A stretch of DNA of 64,000 nt from Labrenzia sp. OB1 (GTDB taxonomy: Bacteria; Pseudomonadota; Alphaproteobacteria; Rhizobiales; Stappiaceae). Under the pieces are notes generated by a model, which was not told where the DNA came from, did not search any database, and saw only the letters and a program-made list of their open reading frames with translations. The DNA is taken from contig NZ_JSEP01000004.1 of NCBI RefSeq assembly GCF_001624695.1, positions 248,001 to 312,000 on the forward strand, written 5' to 3'. The translations under genes were made by a program, and so were the position numbers. Positions within the stretch are counted from its first letter, which is position 1, and each line of letters opens with the position of its first letter. Below are positions 8,853-17,495 of the stretch, piece after piece.

Positions 8853-11846
8853 ATGGACATGGCACGGCAGGAAGCGAACAACGTATTCGCACTGACGTCG
8901 TTGCTTTACGGCGCCAACGCATCCTATATCGAAGACCTCTACGCACAGTACAAGACGGATCCGAACTCGGTGGAAGCCGAGTGGCGGGATTTCTTTGCGT
9001 CCTTCCAGGACGAAAAGGAAGCCGTGCTGAAGGAAGCGCGTGGGGCAACCTGGAAACGCAAGGACTGGCCGATCGAGGCCAACGGCGACCTTGTCAATGC
9101 CTTTGACGGCAATTGGGCGCCGATTGAAGACAAGCTTGGCGAAAAGCTGAAGAAGAAGGCCGAAGCCGACGGCAAACCGGTTTCGGAGATGGAAGTTCAT
9201 CAGGCGACCCGCGATTCCGTTCGCGCCCTGATGATGATCCGTGCCTACCGCATGCGCGGCCATCTTCATGCCGATCTCGATCCGCTCGGCCTCGCTGGCA
9301 AGGGCGATCACGAGGAGCTGCACCCGTCCTCCTACGGATTCACGGAAACCGACTGGGACCGGAAGATCTTCATCGATCATGTTCTCGGCCTGGAATACGC
9401 CACCATCCGCGAGATGCTGGACATCCTGAAGCGGACCTATTGTTCGACGCTCGGCGTCGAATTCATGCATATTTCCGATCCGGCGGCCAAATCCTGGATC
9501 CAGGAGCGCATCGAGGGACCGGACAAGCAGGTCGACTTCACGGCCGAAGGCAAGAAGGCGATCCTGAACAAGCTGGTCGAGGCTGAAGGCTTCGAAAAGT
9601 TCCTCGACGTCAAATACACCGGCACCAAACGGTTCGGCCTGGACGGCGGCGAGGCGCTGATCCCGGCGCTGGAGCAGATCATCAAGCGCGGCGGCCAGCT
9701 GGGCCTGAAGGATATCGTTCTGGGCATGGCGCACCGCGGCCGGCTGAACGTTCTGTCCCAGGTGATGGGTAAACCGCACCGGGCGATCTTCCACGAGTTC
9801 AAGGGCGGTTCCGCCGCACCGGACGAGGTGGAAGGCTCCGGCGATGTGAAATACCATCTCGGCGCGTCCTCCGACCGCACGTTCGACGGCAACAACGTCC
9901 ACTTGTCGCTGACGGCGAACCCGTCGCATCTGGAAATCGTCAACCCGGTGGTTCTCGGCAAGTCCCGCGCCAAGCAGGATCAGCTTTCCGCGGACGAAGA
10001 CGGCAAATTCATCGACACGACGGAAGTCGACCGCGGCACGGTCCTGCCTCTGCTTCTGCATGGCGACGCGGCCTTTGCCGGCCAGGGCGTCGTTGCCGAG
10101 TGCTTCGGCCTGTCGGCCCTGCGCGGCCACCGCACCGGCGGTTCGGTCCACGTCATCATCAACAATCAGATCGGCTTCACCACCAATCCGCGTTTCTCCC
10201 GCTCCTCACCCTATCCGTCCGATATGGCGAAGGTGATCGAGGCGCCGATCTTCCACGTCAACGCCGACGATCCGGAAGCCGTGGTGTTCGCGGCCAAGAT
10301 CGCGATCGAATTCCGGCAGACTTTCCACCGTCCGGTGGTCATCGACATCATCTGCTACCGGCGTTTCGGTCACAATGAAGGCGACGAGCCGGCGTTCACG
10401 CAGCCGATCATGTACCGTAAGATCCGCAAACATGCGACGACGCTGCAGCTCTATTCCGAGCGTCTGATCCAGGAAGGCGTCCTCTCCCAGGAAGAAGTCG
10501 ACCAGATGAAGGCCGACTGGCGCAAGCATCTGGATGGCGAGTTCGACGCCGGCCAGGCGTTCAAGCCGAACAAGGCCGACTGGCTGGACGGCAAGTGGGC
10601 CGGCATGAAGCGCGCGGATAACGAAGACGATCCGCGCCGCGGCCAGACCGGACTGCCGATCGAGGAAGTCAAGGAAATCGGCCGCGCACTGACCAGTGTG
10701 CCGGAAGGTCTCAACATCCACCGCACCATCGCCCGCTTCATGAAGCACCGTGAACGCATGATTGAATCCGGCGAGGGGATCGACTGGGCGACCGCCGAGG
10801 CGCTTGCCTTCGCCTCCCTGCTGAAGGAAGGCCATCCGATTCGCCTGTCCGGCCAGGACTGCGAGCGCGGCACTTTCTCACAGCGCCACTCGGTGCTGTA
10901 CGATCAGGAAGACGAAAGCCGCTATATCCCGCTGAACCATATCTCGCCCGATCAGCAGCGCTACGAGGTCATCAACTCGATGCTGTCGGAAGAAGCCGTG
11001 CTCGGTTTCGAATATGGCTATTCGCTGGCCGAGCCGCGTGCCCTGACCCTTTGGGAAGCCCAGTTCGGCGATTTCGCCAATGGGGCGCAGGTGCTGTTCG
11101 ACCAGTTCATCTCCTCCGGCGAGCGCAAGTGGCTGCGCATGTCCGGCCTCGTCTGTCTGTTGCCGCATGGCTATGAGGGGCAGGGCCCGGAACACTCTTC
11201 CGCACGGCTGGAGCGCTTCCTGCAGATGTGCGCGGAAGACAACATGCAGGTCGCCAATTGCTCGACACCGGCCAACTATTTCCACATCCTGCGTCGTCAG
11301 CTGCGCCGCGAAATCCGCAAGCCGCTGATCCTGATGACGCCGAAGTCTCTCCTGCGCCACAAGCGGGCTGTGTCCACGATCGCCGAGCTCGGTCCGGACT
11401 CCAGTTTCCACAGGCTGCTTTGGGACGATGCGGAATACAATCCCGCGTCGGAAACCAAACTGGTTGCGGACGACAAGATCAAGCGTGTCGTCATGTGCAC
11501 GGGCAAGGTCTATTACGATCTTTATGAAGAGCGGGAAAAGCGCGGCCTGAACGATGTCTACCTGCTGCGTGTGGAACAACCTTATCCGTTCCCCAAAAAG
11601 GCCTTGATGCTCGAACTGGCCCGCTTCCCGCAGGCCGAGATGGTCTGGTGCCAGGAAGAGCCGCGCAACATGGGCTGCTGGTTCTTCGTCGAGCCCTATA
11701 TCGAATGGGTGCTCGGACAGATCGACGCCAAGCACAAGCGTCCGCTTTATGCGGGCCGTGCCGCCATGGCATCGACGGCAACAGGCCTGATGTCAGCGCA
11801 TCTCGCTCAACTGCAGGCGCTCCTCGAAGAGGCTCTTGGAAACTAA
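8853..11846 (+). CDS. sucA: 2-oxoglutarate dehydrogenase E1 component
   Basis: The thiamine-diphosphate-dependent E1 subunit decarboxylates 2-oxoglutarate and passes the succinyl group to SucB. The 997-aa length is typical of alphaproteobacterial SucA. Visible are the N-terminal docking segment (NNVFALTSLLYGANASYIEDLY, then WRDFFASF), the TPP-binding core with MAHRGRLNVLSQVMGKPHRAIFHEF and SLTANPSHLEIVNPV, and the C-terminal transketolase-like part with LPHGYEGQGPEHSSARLERFLQ. The start is set at 8853; an ATG two codons later is equally possible. A UUCG hairpin lies before sucB. Confidence 0.97.
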   Translation: MDMARQEANNVFALTSLLYGANASYIEDLYAQYKTDPNSVEAEWRDFFASFQDEKEAVLKEARGATWKRKDWPIEANGDLVNAFDGNWAPIEDKLGEKLKKKAEADGKPVSEMEVHQATRDSVRALMMIRAYRMRGHLHADLDPLGLAGKGDHEELHPSSYGFTETDWDRKIFIDHVLGLEYATIREMLDILKRTYCSTLGVEFMHISDPAAKSWIQERIEGPDKQVDFTAEGKKAILNKLVEAEGFEKFLDVKYTGTKRFGLDGGEALIPALEQIIKRGGQLGLKDIVLGMAHRGRLNVLSQVMGKPHRAIFHEFKGGSAAPDEVEGSGDVKYHLGASSDRTFDGNNVHLSLTANPSHLEIVNPVVLGKSRAKQDQLSADEDGKFIDTTEVDRGTVLPLLLHGDAAFAGQGVVAECFGLSALRGHRTGGSVHVIINNQIGFTTNPRFSRSSPYPSDMAKVIEAPIFHVNADDPEAVVFAAKIAIEFRQTFHRPVVIDIICYRRFGHNEGDEPAFTQPIMYRKIRKHATTLQLYSERLIQEGVLSQEEVDQMKADWRKHLDGEFDAGQAFKPNKADWLDGKWAGMKRADNEDDPRRGQTGLPIEEVKEIGRALTSVPEGLNIHRTIARFMKHRERMIESGEGIDWATAEALAFASLLKEGHPIRLSGQDCERGTFSQRHSVLYDQEDESRYIPLNHISPDQQRYEVINSMLSEEAVLGFEYGYSLAEPRALTLWEAQFGDFANGAQVLFDQFISSGERKWLRMSGLVCLLPHGYEGQGPEHSSARLERFLQMCAEDNMQVANCSTPANYFHILRRQLRREIRKPLILMTPKSLLRHKRAVSTIAELGPDSSFHRLLWDDAEYNPASETKLVADDKIKRVVMCTGKVYYDLYEEREKRGLNDVYLLRVEQPYPFPKKALMLELARFPQAEMVWCQEEPRNMGCWFFVEPYIEWVLGQIDAKHKRPLYAGRAAMASTATGLMSAHLAQLQALLEEALGN

Positions 11847-11851
11847 TCGTT

Positions 11852-11875
11852 GAGAGGGCCTTCGGGTCCTCTTTC
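11852..11875 (+). other. UUCG-tetraloop hairpin between sucA and sucB
   Basis: GAGAGGGCC (11852-11860), loop TTCG, and GGTCCTCTTTC form a nine-pair stem with one or two G-U wobbles, followed by CAAAAA. It sits in the 64-bp gap between sucA and sucB. Such a stable tetraloop could set the sucA:sucB ratio by partial termination or by protecting the 3' end of sucA. No long T-tract is present, so full termination is unlikely. Confidence 0.5.
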
Positions 11876-11910
11876 AAAAACTGGCCAGGTAATTTTAAGA
11901 GAAGGCGACC

Positions 11911-13437
11911 ATGGCAACCGAAATTCGCGTACCCACGCTGGGCGAATCCGTTTCAGAAGCAACGATCGCACAGTGGTTCAAGAAACCCGGTGAGGCCGTC
12001 AAGCAGGACGAGCCGCTTGTTGAACTGGAAACCGACAAGGTTACCGTGGAAGTTCCCGCGCCGAAGGCGGGCACTCTGGAAAGCATCGTCGTGAATGAAG
12101 GCGATACGGTCGAAGTCGGCGCTCTTCTGGGGCATATCGCCGAAGGGGCGACGGCAGCCCCCTCAAAGGCTGAAGCCGCTCCTGCCAGGCAAGATAGCGA
12201 AGCCGGGACGAAGTCGGAAAAAGCTGAACTGGTCGATGTCGTCACGCCAAGCGCCGGCGAATCCGTGACCGAAGCGGAAGTCGGTGAGTGGAGCGTCAAG
12301 GTCGGCGATATGGTCAAGGCCGACGACACGCTCGTCGAACTGGAAACCGACAAGGCTGCCCAGGAAGTTCCGGCCCCGGTCGCCGGCAAGGTGGTCAAGA
12401 TCGCCGCGGAAACCGGCGCAACCGTCGAGCCGGGCGTTCTGCTCTGCCAGATCGACCCATCGGGAGAAGGCGCGGCCGCGGCTCCGGCCGAAAGTAAACC
12501 GGCCCAGGCTGCCGAGGCGCAACCGGCTCAGGCCGCATCTTCCATGCCTCCGGCCCCGTCGGCGGCCAAGATGATGGCGGAAAACAGTCTTTCCGCCGAC
12601 CAGCTTGCCGGATCCGGCAAGCGCGGTCAGGTCTTGAAGGGCGACGTTATCGGTGCGATTGCCTCGGGCGCGACCGCAAGTGCGTCCGCACCTGCGCCGG
12701 CACAGGTTGCCCGTGGTCCGGTGGCAGCCCAGGACGAGGCGCGCGAGGAACGCGTGCGCATGACCAAGCTGCGCCAGACCATCGCCCGCCGCCTCAAGGA
12801 TGCCCAGAACACGGCCGCCATGCTGACCACCTACAACGAGGTGGACATGGGCCCGGTCATGGAGCTGCGCAAGCAGTACAAGGACCTGTTCGAGAAGAAA
12901 CACGGTGTCAAGCTGGGCTTCATGGGTTTCTTCACCAAGGCGGTGACCCATGCCCTGAAGGAAATCCCGGCGGTCAATTCCGAGATCGACGGCACGGACA
13001 TCATCTACAAGAACTTCTGCCACATCGGCGTGGCCGTGGGCACCGACAAGGGCCTCGTGGTTCCCGTTGTGCGCGACGCCGACCAGATGTCCATCGCCGA
13101 AATCGAACAGGAGATCGGCAATCTCGGCAGGAAAGCCCGGGACGGCAAACTGGGCATGGCTGATATGTCCGGCGGCACCTTCACCATCTCCAACGGCGGG
13201 GTGTATGGTTCGCTCATGTCGTCGCCTATCCTCAACGCGCCGCAGTCCGGCATCCTGGGCATGCACAAGATCCAGGAACGGCCGATGGCGGTGAACGGAC
13301 AGGTGGTGATACGGCCGATGATGTATCTGGCGCTTTCCTACGACCACCGGGTTGTCGACGGCAAGGAAGCCGTGACCTTCCTGGTTCGCGTCAAGGAAAG
13401 CCTGGAAGATCCGCAGCGACTGGTTCTGGATCTCTGA
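11911..13437 (+). CDS. sucB: Dihydrolipoyllysine succinyltransferase (E2 of 2-OGDH), two lipoyl domains
   Basis: The E2 core of the 2-oxoglutarate dehydrogenase complex accepts the succinyl group on lipoyl-lysine and transfers it to CoA. It is 508 aa, about 100 longer than the E. coli protein, because it carries two lipoyl domains: residues 2-78 with Lys43 in [10 protein letters not shown], and about 107-183 with Lys148 in [10 protein letters not shown]. These are joined by Ala/Pro/Glu-rich linkers. Next come a peripheral-subunit-binding domain (about 213-252) and the acyltransferase core, with catalytic His479 and Asp483 in [13 protein letters not shown]3 (lpd) is encoded 1.9 kb downstream. 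Confidence 0.96.
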   Translation: MATEIRVPTLGESVSEATIAQWFKKPGEAVKQDEPLVELETDKVTVEVPAPKAGTLESIVVNEGDTVEVGALLGHIAEGATAAPSKAEAAPARQDSEAGTKSEKAELVDVVTPSAGESVTEAEVGEWSVKVGDMVKADDTLVELETDKAAQEVPAPVAGKVVKIAAETGATVEPGVLLCQIDPSGEGAAAAPAESKPAQAAEAQPAQAASSMPPAPSAAKMMAENSLSADQLAGSGKRGQVLKGDVIGAIASGATASASAPAPAQVARGPVAAQDEAREERVRMTKLRQTIARRLKDAQNTAAMLTTYNEVDMGPVMELRKQYKDLFEKKHGVKLGFMGFFTKAVTHALKEIPAVNSEIDGTDIIYKNFCHIGVAVGTDKGLVVPVVRDADQMSIAEIEQEIGNLGRKARDGKLGMADMSGGTFTISNGGVYGSLMSSPILNAPQSGILGMHKIQERPMAVNGQVVIRPMMYLALSYDHRVVDGKEAVTFLVRVKESLEDPQRLVLDL

Positions 13438-13465
13438 TCCGGAAAGACCCTGGAGACACCGGTAG

Positions 13466-14080
13466 ATGAGCCTTGATTTTCTCATAACCGCGCTGATTGT
13501 GGTGCTGGTTCCGGGAACCGGTGTCGTCTACACGGTGGCGGTCGGTCTCGGCAGGGGGCGGCAGGCATCTGTCGCCGCCGCCTTCGGCTGTACGCTCGGC
13601 ATCATCCCGGCGATCCTGGCCTCCATCATCGGTTTGGCGGCGCTGATGCACACCAGCGCCCTGGTGTTCCAGGCAGTCAAATATGCCGGTGTCGCCTATC
13701 TGCTTTATCTTGCCTGGCAGACTTTGAAGGAAAATGGTCCGCTGGACCTGAAAGCCGACAGGAGTGCGGGTGCGAGTTTCGCGGTGACCGCGCGGACCGG
13801 GTTTCTGATCAACATTCTCAATCCGAAACTGACCGTGTTCTTTCTCGCCTTCCTTCCCCAGTTCGTCAGCCCGCGGGCGCTCAACCCGACGCTCGACATG
13901 TTGCTTCTCGGCGGGGTCTTCATGGTCATGACCTTCGTTGTGTTCGTGATTTACGGACAATTCGCCTCGTTGGTGGGTGAAAGGGTTCTGCGCAGCGACA
14001 CGGTCTTGGTGTGGATGCGCCGGACGGTCGCCGCGGCCTTTGCCGGCTTCGGCCTGCGCCTGGCGCTGGCGGAGCGGTGA
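13466..14080 (+). CDS. LysE/RhtB-family amino-acid exporter
   Basis: A 204-aa inner-membrane protein with about six hydrophobic segments and the LysE/RhtB signatures: the PGTG motif near residue 16, an AFGCTLG segment after the first loop, and FLINILNPKLTVFFLAFLPQFV near residue 112. Family members export amino acids or homoserine lactone-like compounds; the substrate here is unknown. It follows sucB by 28 bp and its stop codon overlaps a possible start of the next gene (TGATG), so it looks co-transcribed with the suc block. A second LysE-family gene lies at 35867-36493. Confidence 0.88.
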   Translation: MSLDFLITALIVVLVPGTGVVYTVAVGLGRGRQASVAAAFGCTLGIIPAILASIIGLAALMHTSALVFQAVKYAGVAYLLYLAWQTLKENGPLDLKADRSAGASFAVTARTGFLINILNPKLTVFFLAFLPQFVSPRALNPTLDMLLLGGVFMVMTFVVFVIYGQFASLVGERVLRSDTVLVWMRRTVAAAFAGFGLRLALAER

Positions 14081-14529
14081 TGCGACGGGAGGCGCACTTG
14101 GCAAAGCTGATGGTGACGGGAGGAACGCTGAACGGATCGTGCAGAGCCTATGCGCGCGCGATGATACTCGGCGCCTGCGCGCTGTTCGCGATGGTGCTCG
14201 TGACAGGCGGCGCAACGTCGCCGGCCCATGCTGCTCCCAAAGCCGTGGTTGTTCCGCAGATCGAGGGTGCCTATTCCGTTCAGGGGCTGAACCCGGACGG
14301 AACCCGCTATGAGGGCGGCGTCACCATCACGGTCAAGGACAGCACGGCTTTCTTCCGCTGGACGATTGCCGGCCGGACCTTCCATGGTCAGGGGCCGCTC
14401 GCCGGCAACAGGCTTGTTATCGACTGGGGTGGAGCCGACCCCGTATTCTACAAGATCAACGCCGATGGAACTTTGTCCGGCACCTGGGCCGCCGGCAAGG
14501 CATCGGAAACGCTTCGTCCCCTTAACTGA
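14080..14529 (+). CDS. Small exported protein of unknown function
   Basis: Not a family I recognise. The product is 149 aa from the ATG overlapping the preceding stop. A TTG at 14098 with GGGAGG six bases upstream is an equally good or better start and would give 143 aa. A basic stretch leads into a hydrophobic helix (MILGACALFAMVLVTGG) and a likely signal-peptidase site at A-H-A-A. The mature part of about 90 residues is beta-rich with many Gly/Thr (YSVQGLNPDGTRYEGGVTITV, LVIDWGGADPVFYKINADG), reminiscent of a small periplasmic beta-sandwich or barrel. It is tightly packed between the LysE and SDR genes. Confidence 0.72.
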   Translation: MRREAHLAKLMVTGGTLNGSCRAYARAMILGACALFAMVLVTGGATSPAHAAPKAVVVPQIEGAYSVQGLNPDGTRYEGGVTITVKDSTAFFRWTIAGRTFHGQGPLAGNRLVIDWGGADPVFYKINADGTLSGTWAAGKASETLRPLN

Positions 14530-14554
14530 ATGAACGGCCTCAACCGGAGGCGGA

Positions 14555-15313
14555 ATGCCTGAAGAAATTGTCATGGTTACCGGCGGAAGCCGCGGAATAG
14601 GTGCCAGCGTTTGCCGCAAGCTTGCGGCGAATGGCCGAAAGGTGCTGGTCAATTTCGCGCAAAATTCCGGCGCAGCGGAAGAACTTGTCGATGAGATACG
14701 GGCAGCCGGTGGCGCGGCTGTCGCAATCCAGGGCGATGTCGGCAACGAAGCGGAAATCCTGAATCTGTTCGCCGAGGCCGACAGGCTCGGAACCCTGACG
14801 GGCCTAGTCAACAACGCGGGGGTCCTGGACGTGGCGCAACGGGTCGACGAAATGTCTCTCGAGCGCCTGAACCGGATCTTTTCCGTCAACGTCTTCGGAT
14901 CGTTCCTGTGTGCCCGCGAGGCGGTGCGGCGGATGTCGACCCGCAACGGCGGCAAGGGGGGGACGATCGTCAATCTCGGTTCTGCGGCCTCCAAGCTCGG
15001 TTCGCCGAACCAGTATGTCGACTACGCGGCCTCGAAAGGCGCGATCGACACCATGACGGTCGGACTGGCGCTGGAAGTCGCGCAGGAGGGGATCCGCGTC
15101 AATGCGGTTCGTCCGGGAATTATCGACACGGAGATCCATGCTTCTGGCGGCGCGCCCGGCAGGGTGGCCGAACTTCAATCCAAACTGCCGATGAAGCGCG
15201 CAGGGTCTGCCGAAGAGGTGGCCGATGCGGTGCTCTGGCTGATGTCGGACCAGGCAAGTTACACGACCGGCGCAATTCTGGATGTTTCCGGAGGCCGGGC
15301 AATCCTACCATGA
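14555..15313 (+). CDS. SDR-family oxidoreductase
   Basis: A classical short-chain dehydrogenase/reductase of 252 aa. The cofactor motif is TGGSRGIG near residues 9-16, NNAG lies near residue 88, a catalytic Ser follows VNLGSAASKLG, and Tyr/Lys lie in YVDYAASKGA. The C-terminal segment (ASYTTGAILDVSGG) matches FabG/glucose-dehydrogenase-like members. The substrate is not deducible. SDR genes between sucB and lpd occur in other Alphaproteobacteria, but no role in the 2-OGDH complex is known to me. Confidence 0.9.
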   Translation: MPEEIVMVTGGSRGIGASVCRKLAANGRKVLVNFAQNSGAAEELVDEIRAAGGAAVAIQGDVGNEAEILNLFAEADRLGTLTGLVNNAGVLDVAQRVDEMSLERLNRIFSVNVFGSFLCAREAVRRMSTRNGGKGGTIVNLGSAASKLGSPNQYVDYAASKGAIDTMTVGLALEVAQEGIRVNAVRPGIIDTEIHASGGAPGRVAELQSKLPMKRAGSAEEVADAVLWLMSDQASYTTGAILDVSGGRAILP

Positions 15314-15358
15314 TCCAGATTTCTGGACGCACACTTGAAGAGGCAAAGGCGGCCCAAT

Positions 15359-16762
15359 ATGTCCCAATATGATCTTGTCATCATCGGATCCGGCCCGGGT
15401 GGCTATGTTTGCGCGGTCAAGGCGGCGCAGCTCGGCCTGAAGACGGCCGTTGTCGAAAAACGCGAGACGCTCGGAGGCACCTGTCTCAATATCGGCTGCA
15501 TCCCCTCGAAGGCCCTGCTGCATGCTTCCGAAATGTTCGAGGAAGCCGGCCACGGCTTTGAAAAGATCGGCATCAAGGTATCCAAGCCGAAGCTCGACCT
15601 GCCGTCGATGATGAAACACAAGAGCGACGTGGTCGACGCCAATGTCGGCGGTGTCGCCTTCCTGATGAAGAAAAACAAGATCGACGTTCACACGGGCACC
15701 GGCAAGGTTCTGGGTCAGGGCAAGGTCGAAGTGACCGGCGATGACGGCAAGGCGAACGTGCTTGAAACGAAGAACATCGTCATTGCGACAGGTTCCGATG
15801 TTATGCCGCTGCCTGGTGTCGAGATCGACGAGAAACTGATCGTCTCCTCCACGGGCGGGCTCGAACTGAACAAGGTGCCTGCGAAGATGATCGTCGTCGG
15901 CGGGGGTGTTATCGGCCTTGAGCTCGGGTCGGTCTGGAACCGTCTCGGATCGCAGGTTACCGTGGTCGAATTCATGGACAAGATTCTTGGCCCGATGGAC
16001 AGCGACGTCTCCAAGAACTTCCAGCGCATGCTGAAAAAGCAGGGCATGGAGTTCAAGCTGTCGTCCAAGGTCACCGGTGTCGAGAAGAAGGGCAAGGGTC
16101 TGGCGGTCAGCGTCGAGCCGGCCAAGGGTGGCGACAAGGAGGTTCTGGAAGCCGACATCGTTCTGGTCGCCATCGGCCGCCGTCCCTATACCGAGGGTCT
16201 CGGGCTGGATACGGCTGGAGTGGCGCTGGATGAGCGCGGCCGCGTTCAGATCGACGCTCATTACAAGACCAATGTCGACGGCATCTATGCCATCGGCGAT
16301 GTTGTCGCCGGTCCGATGCTGGCGCACAAGGCCGAGGACGAAGGCGTTGCGCTGGCCGAGATCCTGTCCGGACAGGCAGGCCATGTGAATTACAACGTCA
16401 TTCCCGGTGTCGTCTATACCCAGCCGGAAGTCGCTTCAGTCGGCAAGACCGAGGAAGAGCTCAAGGCGGCCGGTATCGAGTACAAGACCGGCAAGTTCAA
16501 CTACTCCGCAAACGGCCGCGCACGCGCCATGAACAAGACCGATGGCTTTGCCAAGGTTCTGGCCGACAGCACGACCGACGAGGTTCTGGGTGTGCATATC
16601 ATCGGCTTCGGCGCCGGTGAGATGATCCATGAAGCGGCTGTGCTGATGGAATTCGGCGGCTCTTCGGAAGATCTCGCCCGCACCTGTCATGCGCATCCGA
16701 CAATGTCGGAAGCCGTTAAGGAAGCCGCCCTCGGGGCTTTCTTCAAGTCGATCCATTCGTGA
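15359..16762 (+). CDS. lpd: Dihydrolipoyl dehydrogenase (E3)
   Basis: This FAD enzyme reoxidises the dihydrolipoyl groups of SucB (and possibly other 2-oxoacid complexes) with NAD. From the ATG at 15359 it is 467 aa. The FAD-binding GSGPGGYV lies at 10-17, the redox disulfide is Cys42/Cys47 in GGTCLNIGCIPSKA, the NAD-binding segment is VVGGGVIGLELGSV, and the active-site His446/Glu451 pair lies in HAHPTMSE. An in-frame start at 15335 is less likely because it would add a non-conserved MKRQRRPN. A strong terminator 50 bp downstream closes the suc block. Confidence 0.97.
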   Translation: MSQYDLVIIGSGPGGYVCAVKAAQLGLKTAVVEKRETLGGTCLNIGCIPSKALLHASEMFEEAGHGFEKIGIKVSKPKLDLPSMMKHKSDVVDANVGGVAFLMKKNKIDVHTGTGKVLGQGKVEVTGDDGKANVLETKNIVIATGSDVMPLPGVEIDEKLIVSSTGGLELNKVPAKMIVVGGGVIGLELGSVWNRLGSQVTVVEFMDKILGPMDSDVSKNFQRMLKKQGMEFKLSSKVTGVEKKGKGLAVSVEPAKGGDKEVLEADIVLVAIGRRPYTEGLGLDTAGVALDERGRVQIDAHYKTNVDGIYAIGDVVAGPMLAHKAEDEGVALAEILSGQAGHVNYNVIPGVVYTQPEVASVGKTEEELKAAGIEYKTGKFNYSANGRARAMNKTDGFAKVLADSTTDEVLGVHIIGFGAGEMIHEAAVLMEFGGSSEDLARTCHAHPTMSEAVKEAALGAFFKSIHS

Positions 16763-16811
16763 GGACCGGTTCACGCCTCGGCGCGTGACTTGAAAGACCA
16801 TTGTGAGTAGC

Positions 16812-16846
16812 CGGCGGCTCCCGGGTGACAGGAGCCGCCGTTTTTT
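16812..16846 (+). terminator. Rho-independent terminator after lpd
   Basis: A perfect 10-bp GC-rich stem (CGGCGGCTCC at 16812-16821 and GGAGCCGCCG at 16831-16840) with a 9-nt loop is followed directly by TTTTTT. It is placed 50 bp after the lpd stop. Confidence 0.9.
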
Positions 16847-16979
16847 GTTCGCAATTGCGCATTGCGCGTCCGGCCGGCGTAGAAGCGAAATCGAACGGCA
16901 GCCGGTTCCCTGTGTACTCGGCCGCTAATCAGCTTGCCTGAAGAACGCCGCACGATGCTGCGCGGCTGGCGGGTGTGCT

Positions 16980-17417
16980 CTAGGATTTTGTCGGTGTACG
17001 GTGATCGTCGCGGCAGAGACTGTGATCGCCGAAAGCCTTGAGAACGTTACAGTCGGTCACGGTATGCGCTCCCTGGCAACTTGCGGCGATTCGCGCCAGT
17101 TCCGCCTCAAGTTTCTTCAGATGGGCGATGCGTTCGCGCACCGATTGCAATTGAGTGGCGGCGATCCTGTCCGCTTCCTGGCAGGGTTTGTCGGGATGCT
17201 GGCCGAGCTCGATCAGGTCCCGGACGGCCGGCATCGGCAGTCCGAGATCGCGGCAATGGCGGATAAAGCCGAGCCGGTCCAGGTCCTCCGTTCGGTAGCG
17301 GCGCTGGTTGCCTTCCGTGCGCAGCGGCACATCCAGAAGGCCTTCCTTTTCATAGTAGCGGATGGTTGGCACCTTGACGCCGGTCCGCTTTGCCAAATCT
17401 CCGATCGAAAAATCCAT
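16980..17417 (-). CDS. MerR-family metal-responsive regulator (ZntR/CadR-like)
   Basis: A MerR-type activator of 145 aa. The N-terminal winged helix is FSIGDLAKRTGVKVPTIRYY, followed by a long dimerisation helix and a metal-binding loop. Cys79, Cys114, His118 and Cys123 sit close to the Zn ligands of E. coli ZntR (Cys79, Cys114/115, His119, Cys124), which argues for Zn/Cd/Pb sensing rather than Cu or organic effectors. An extra Cys135 lies in the tail. It is divergent from a cation diffusion facilitator, with a MerR-type promoter in the gap, so the exporter is its probable target. Confidence 0.9.
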   Translation of the reverse strand: MDFSIGDLAKRTGVKVPTIRYYEKEGLLDVPLRTEGNQRRYRTEDLDRLGFIRHCRDLGLPMPAVRDLIELGQHPDKPCQEADRIAATQLQSVRERIAHLKKLEAELARIAASCQGAHTVTDCNVLKAFGDHSLCRDDHRTPTKS

Positions 17418-17426
17418 GAAAACCTC

Positions 17427-17457
17427 TTGAAGCTCTAGTCGCTATAGGGATTACAAG
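17427..17457 (+). promoter_or_regulatory. MerR-type promoter with 19-bp spacer for the CDF gene
   Basis: The -35-like TTGAAG (17427-17432) and the -10-like TACAAG (17452-17457) are separated by 19 bp, the over-long spacing that MerR activators correct by unwinding DNA. The spacer holds a CTCTAG-TCG-CTATAGGG element that resembles ZntR/CadR operators. It reads toward the CDF gene at 17496 and also lies just upstream of the regulator's own start, so autoregulation is plausible. Confidence 0.6.
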
Positions 17458-17495
17458 GCTCCTGCAGCAGGATTTCAAGTGTATTGGAGCGATTC

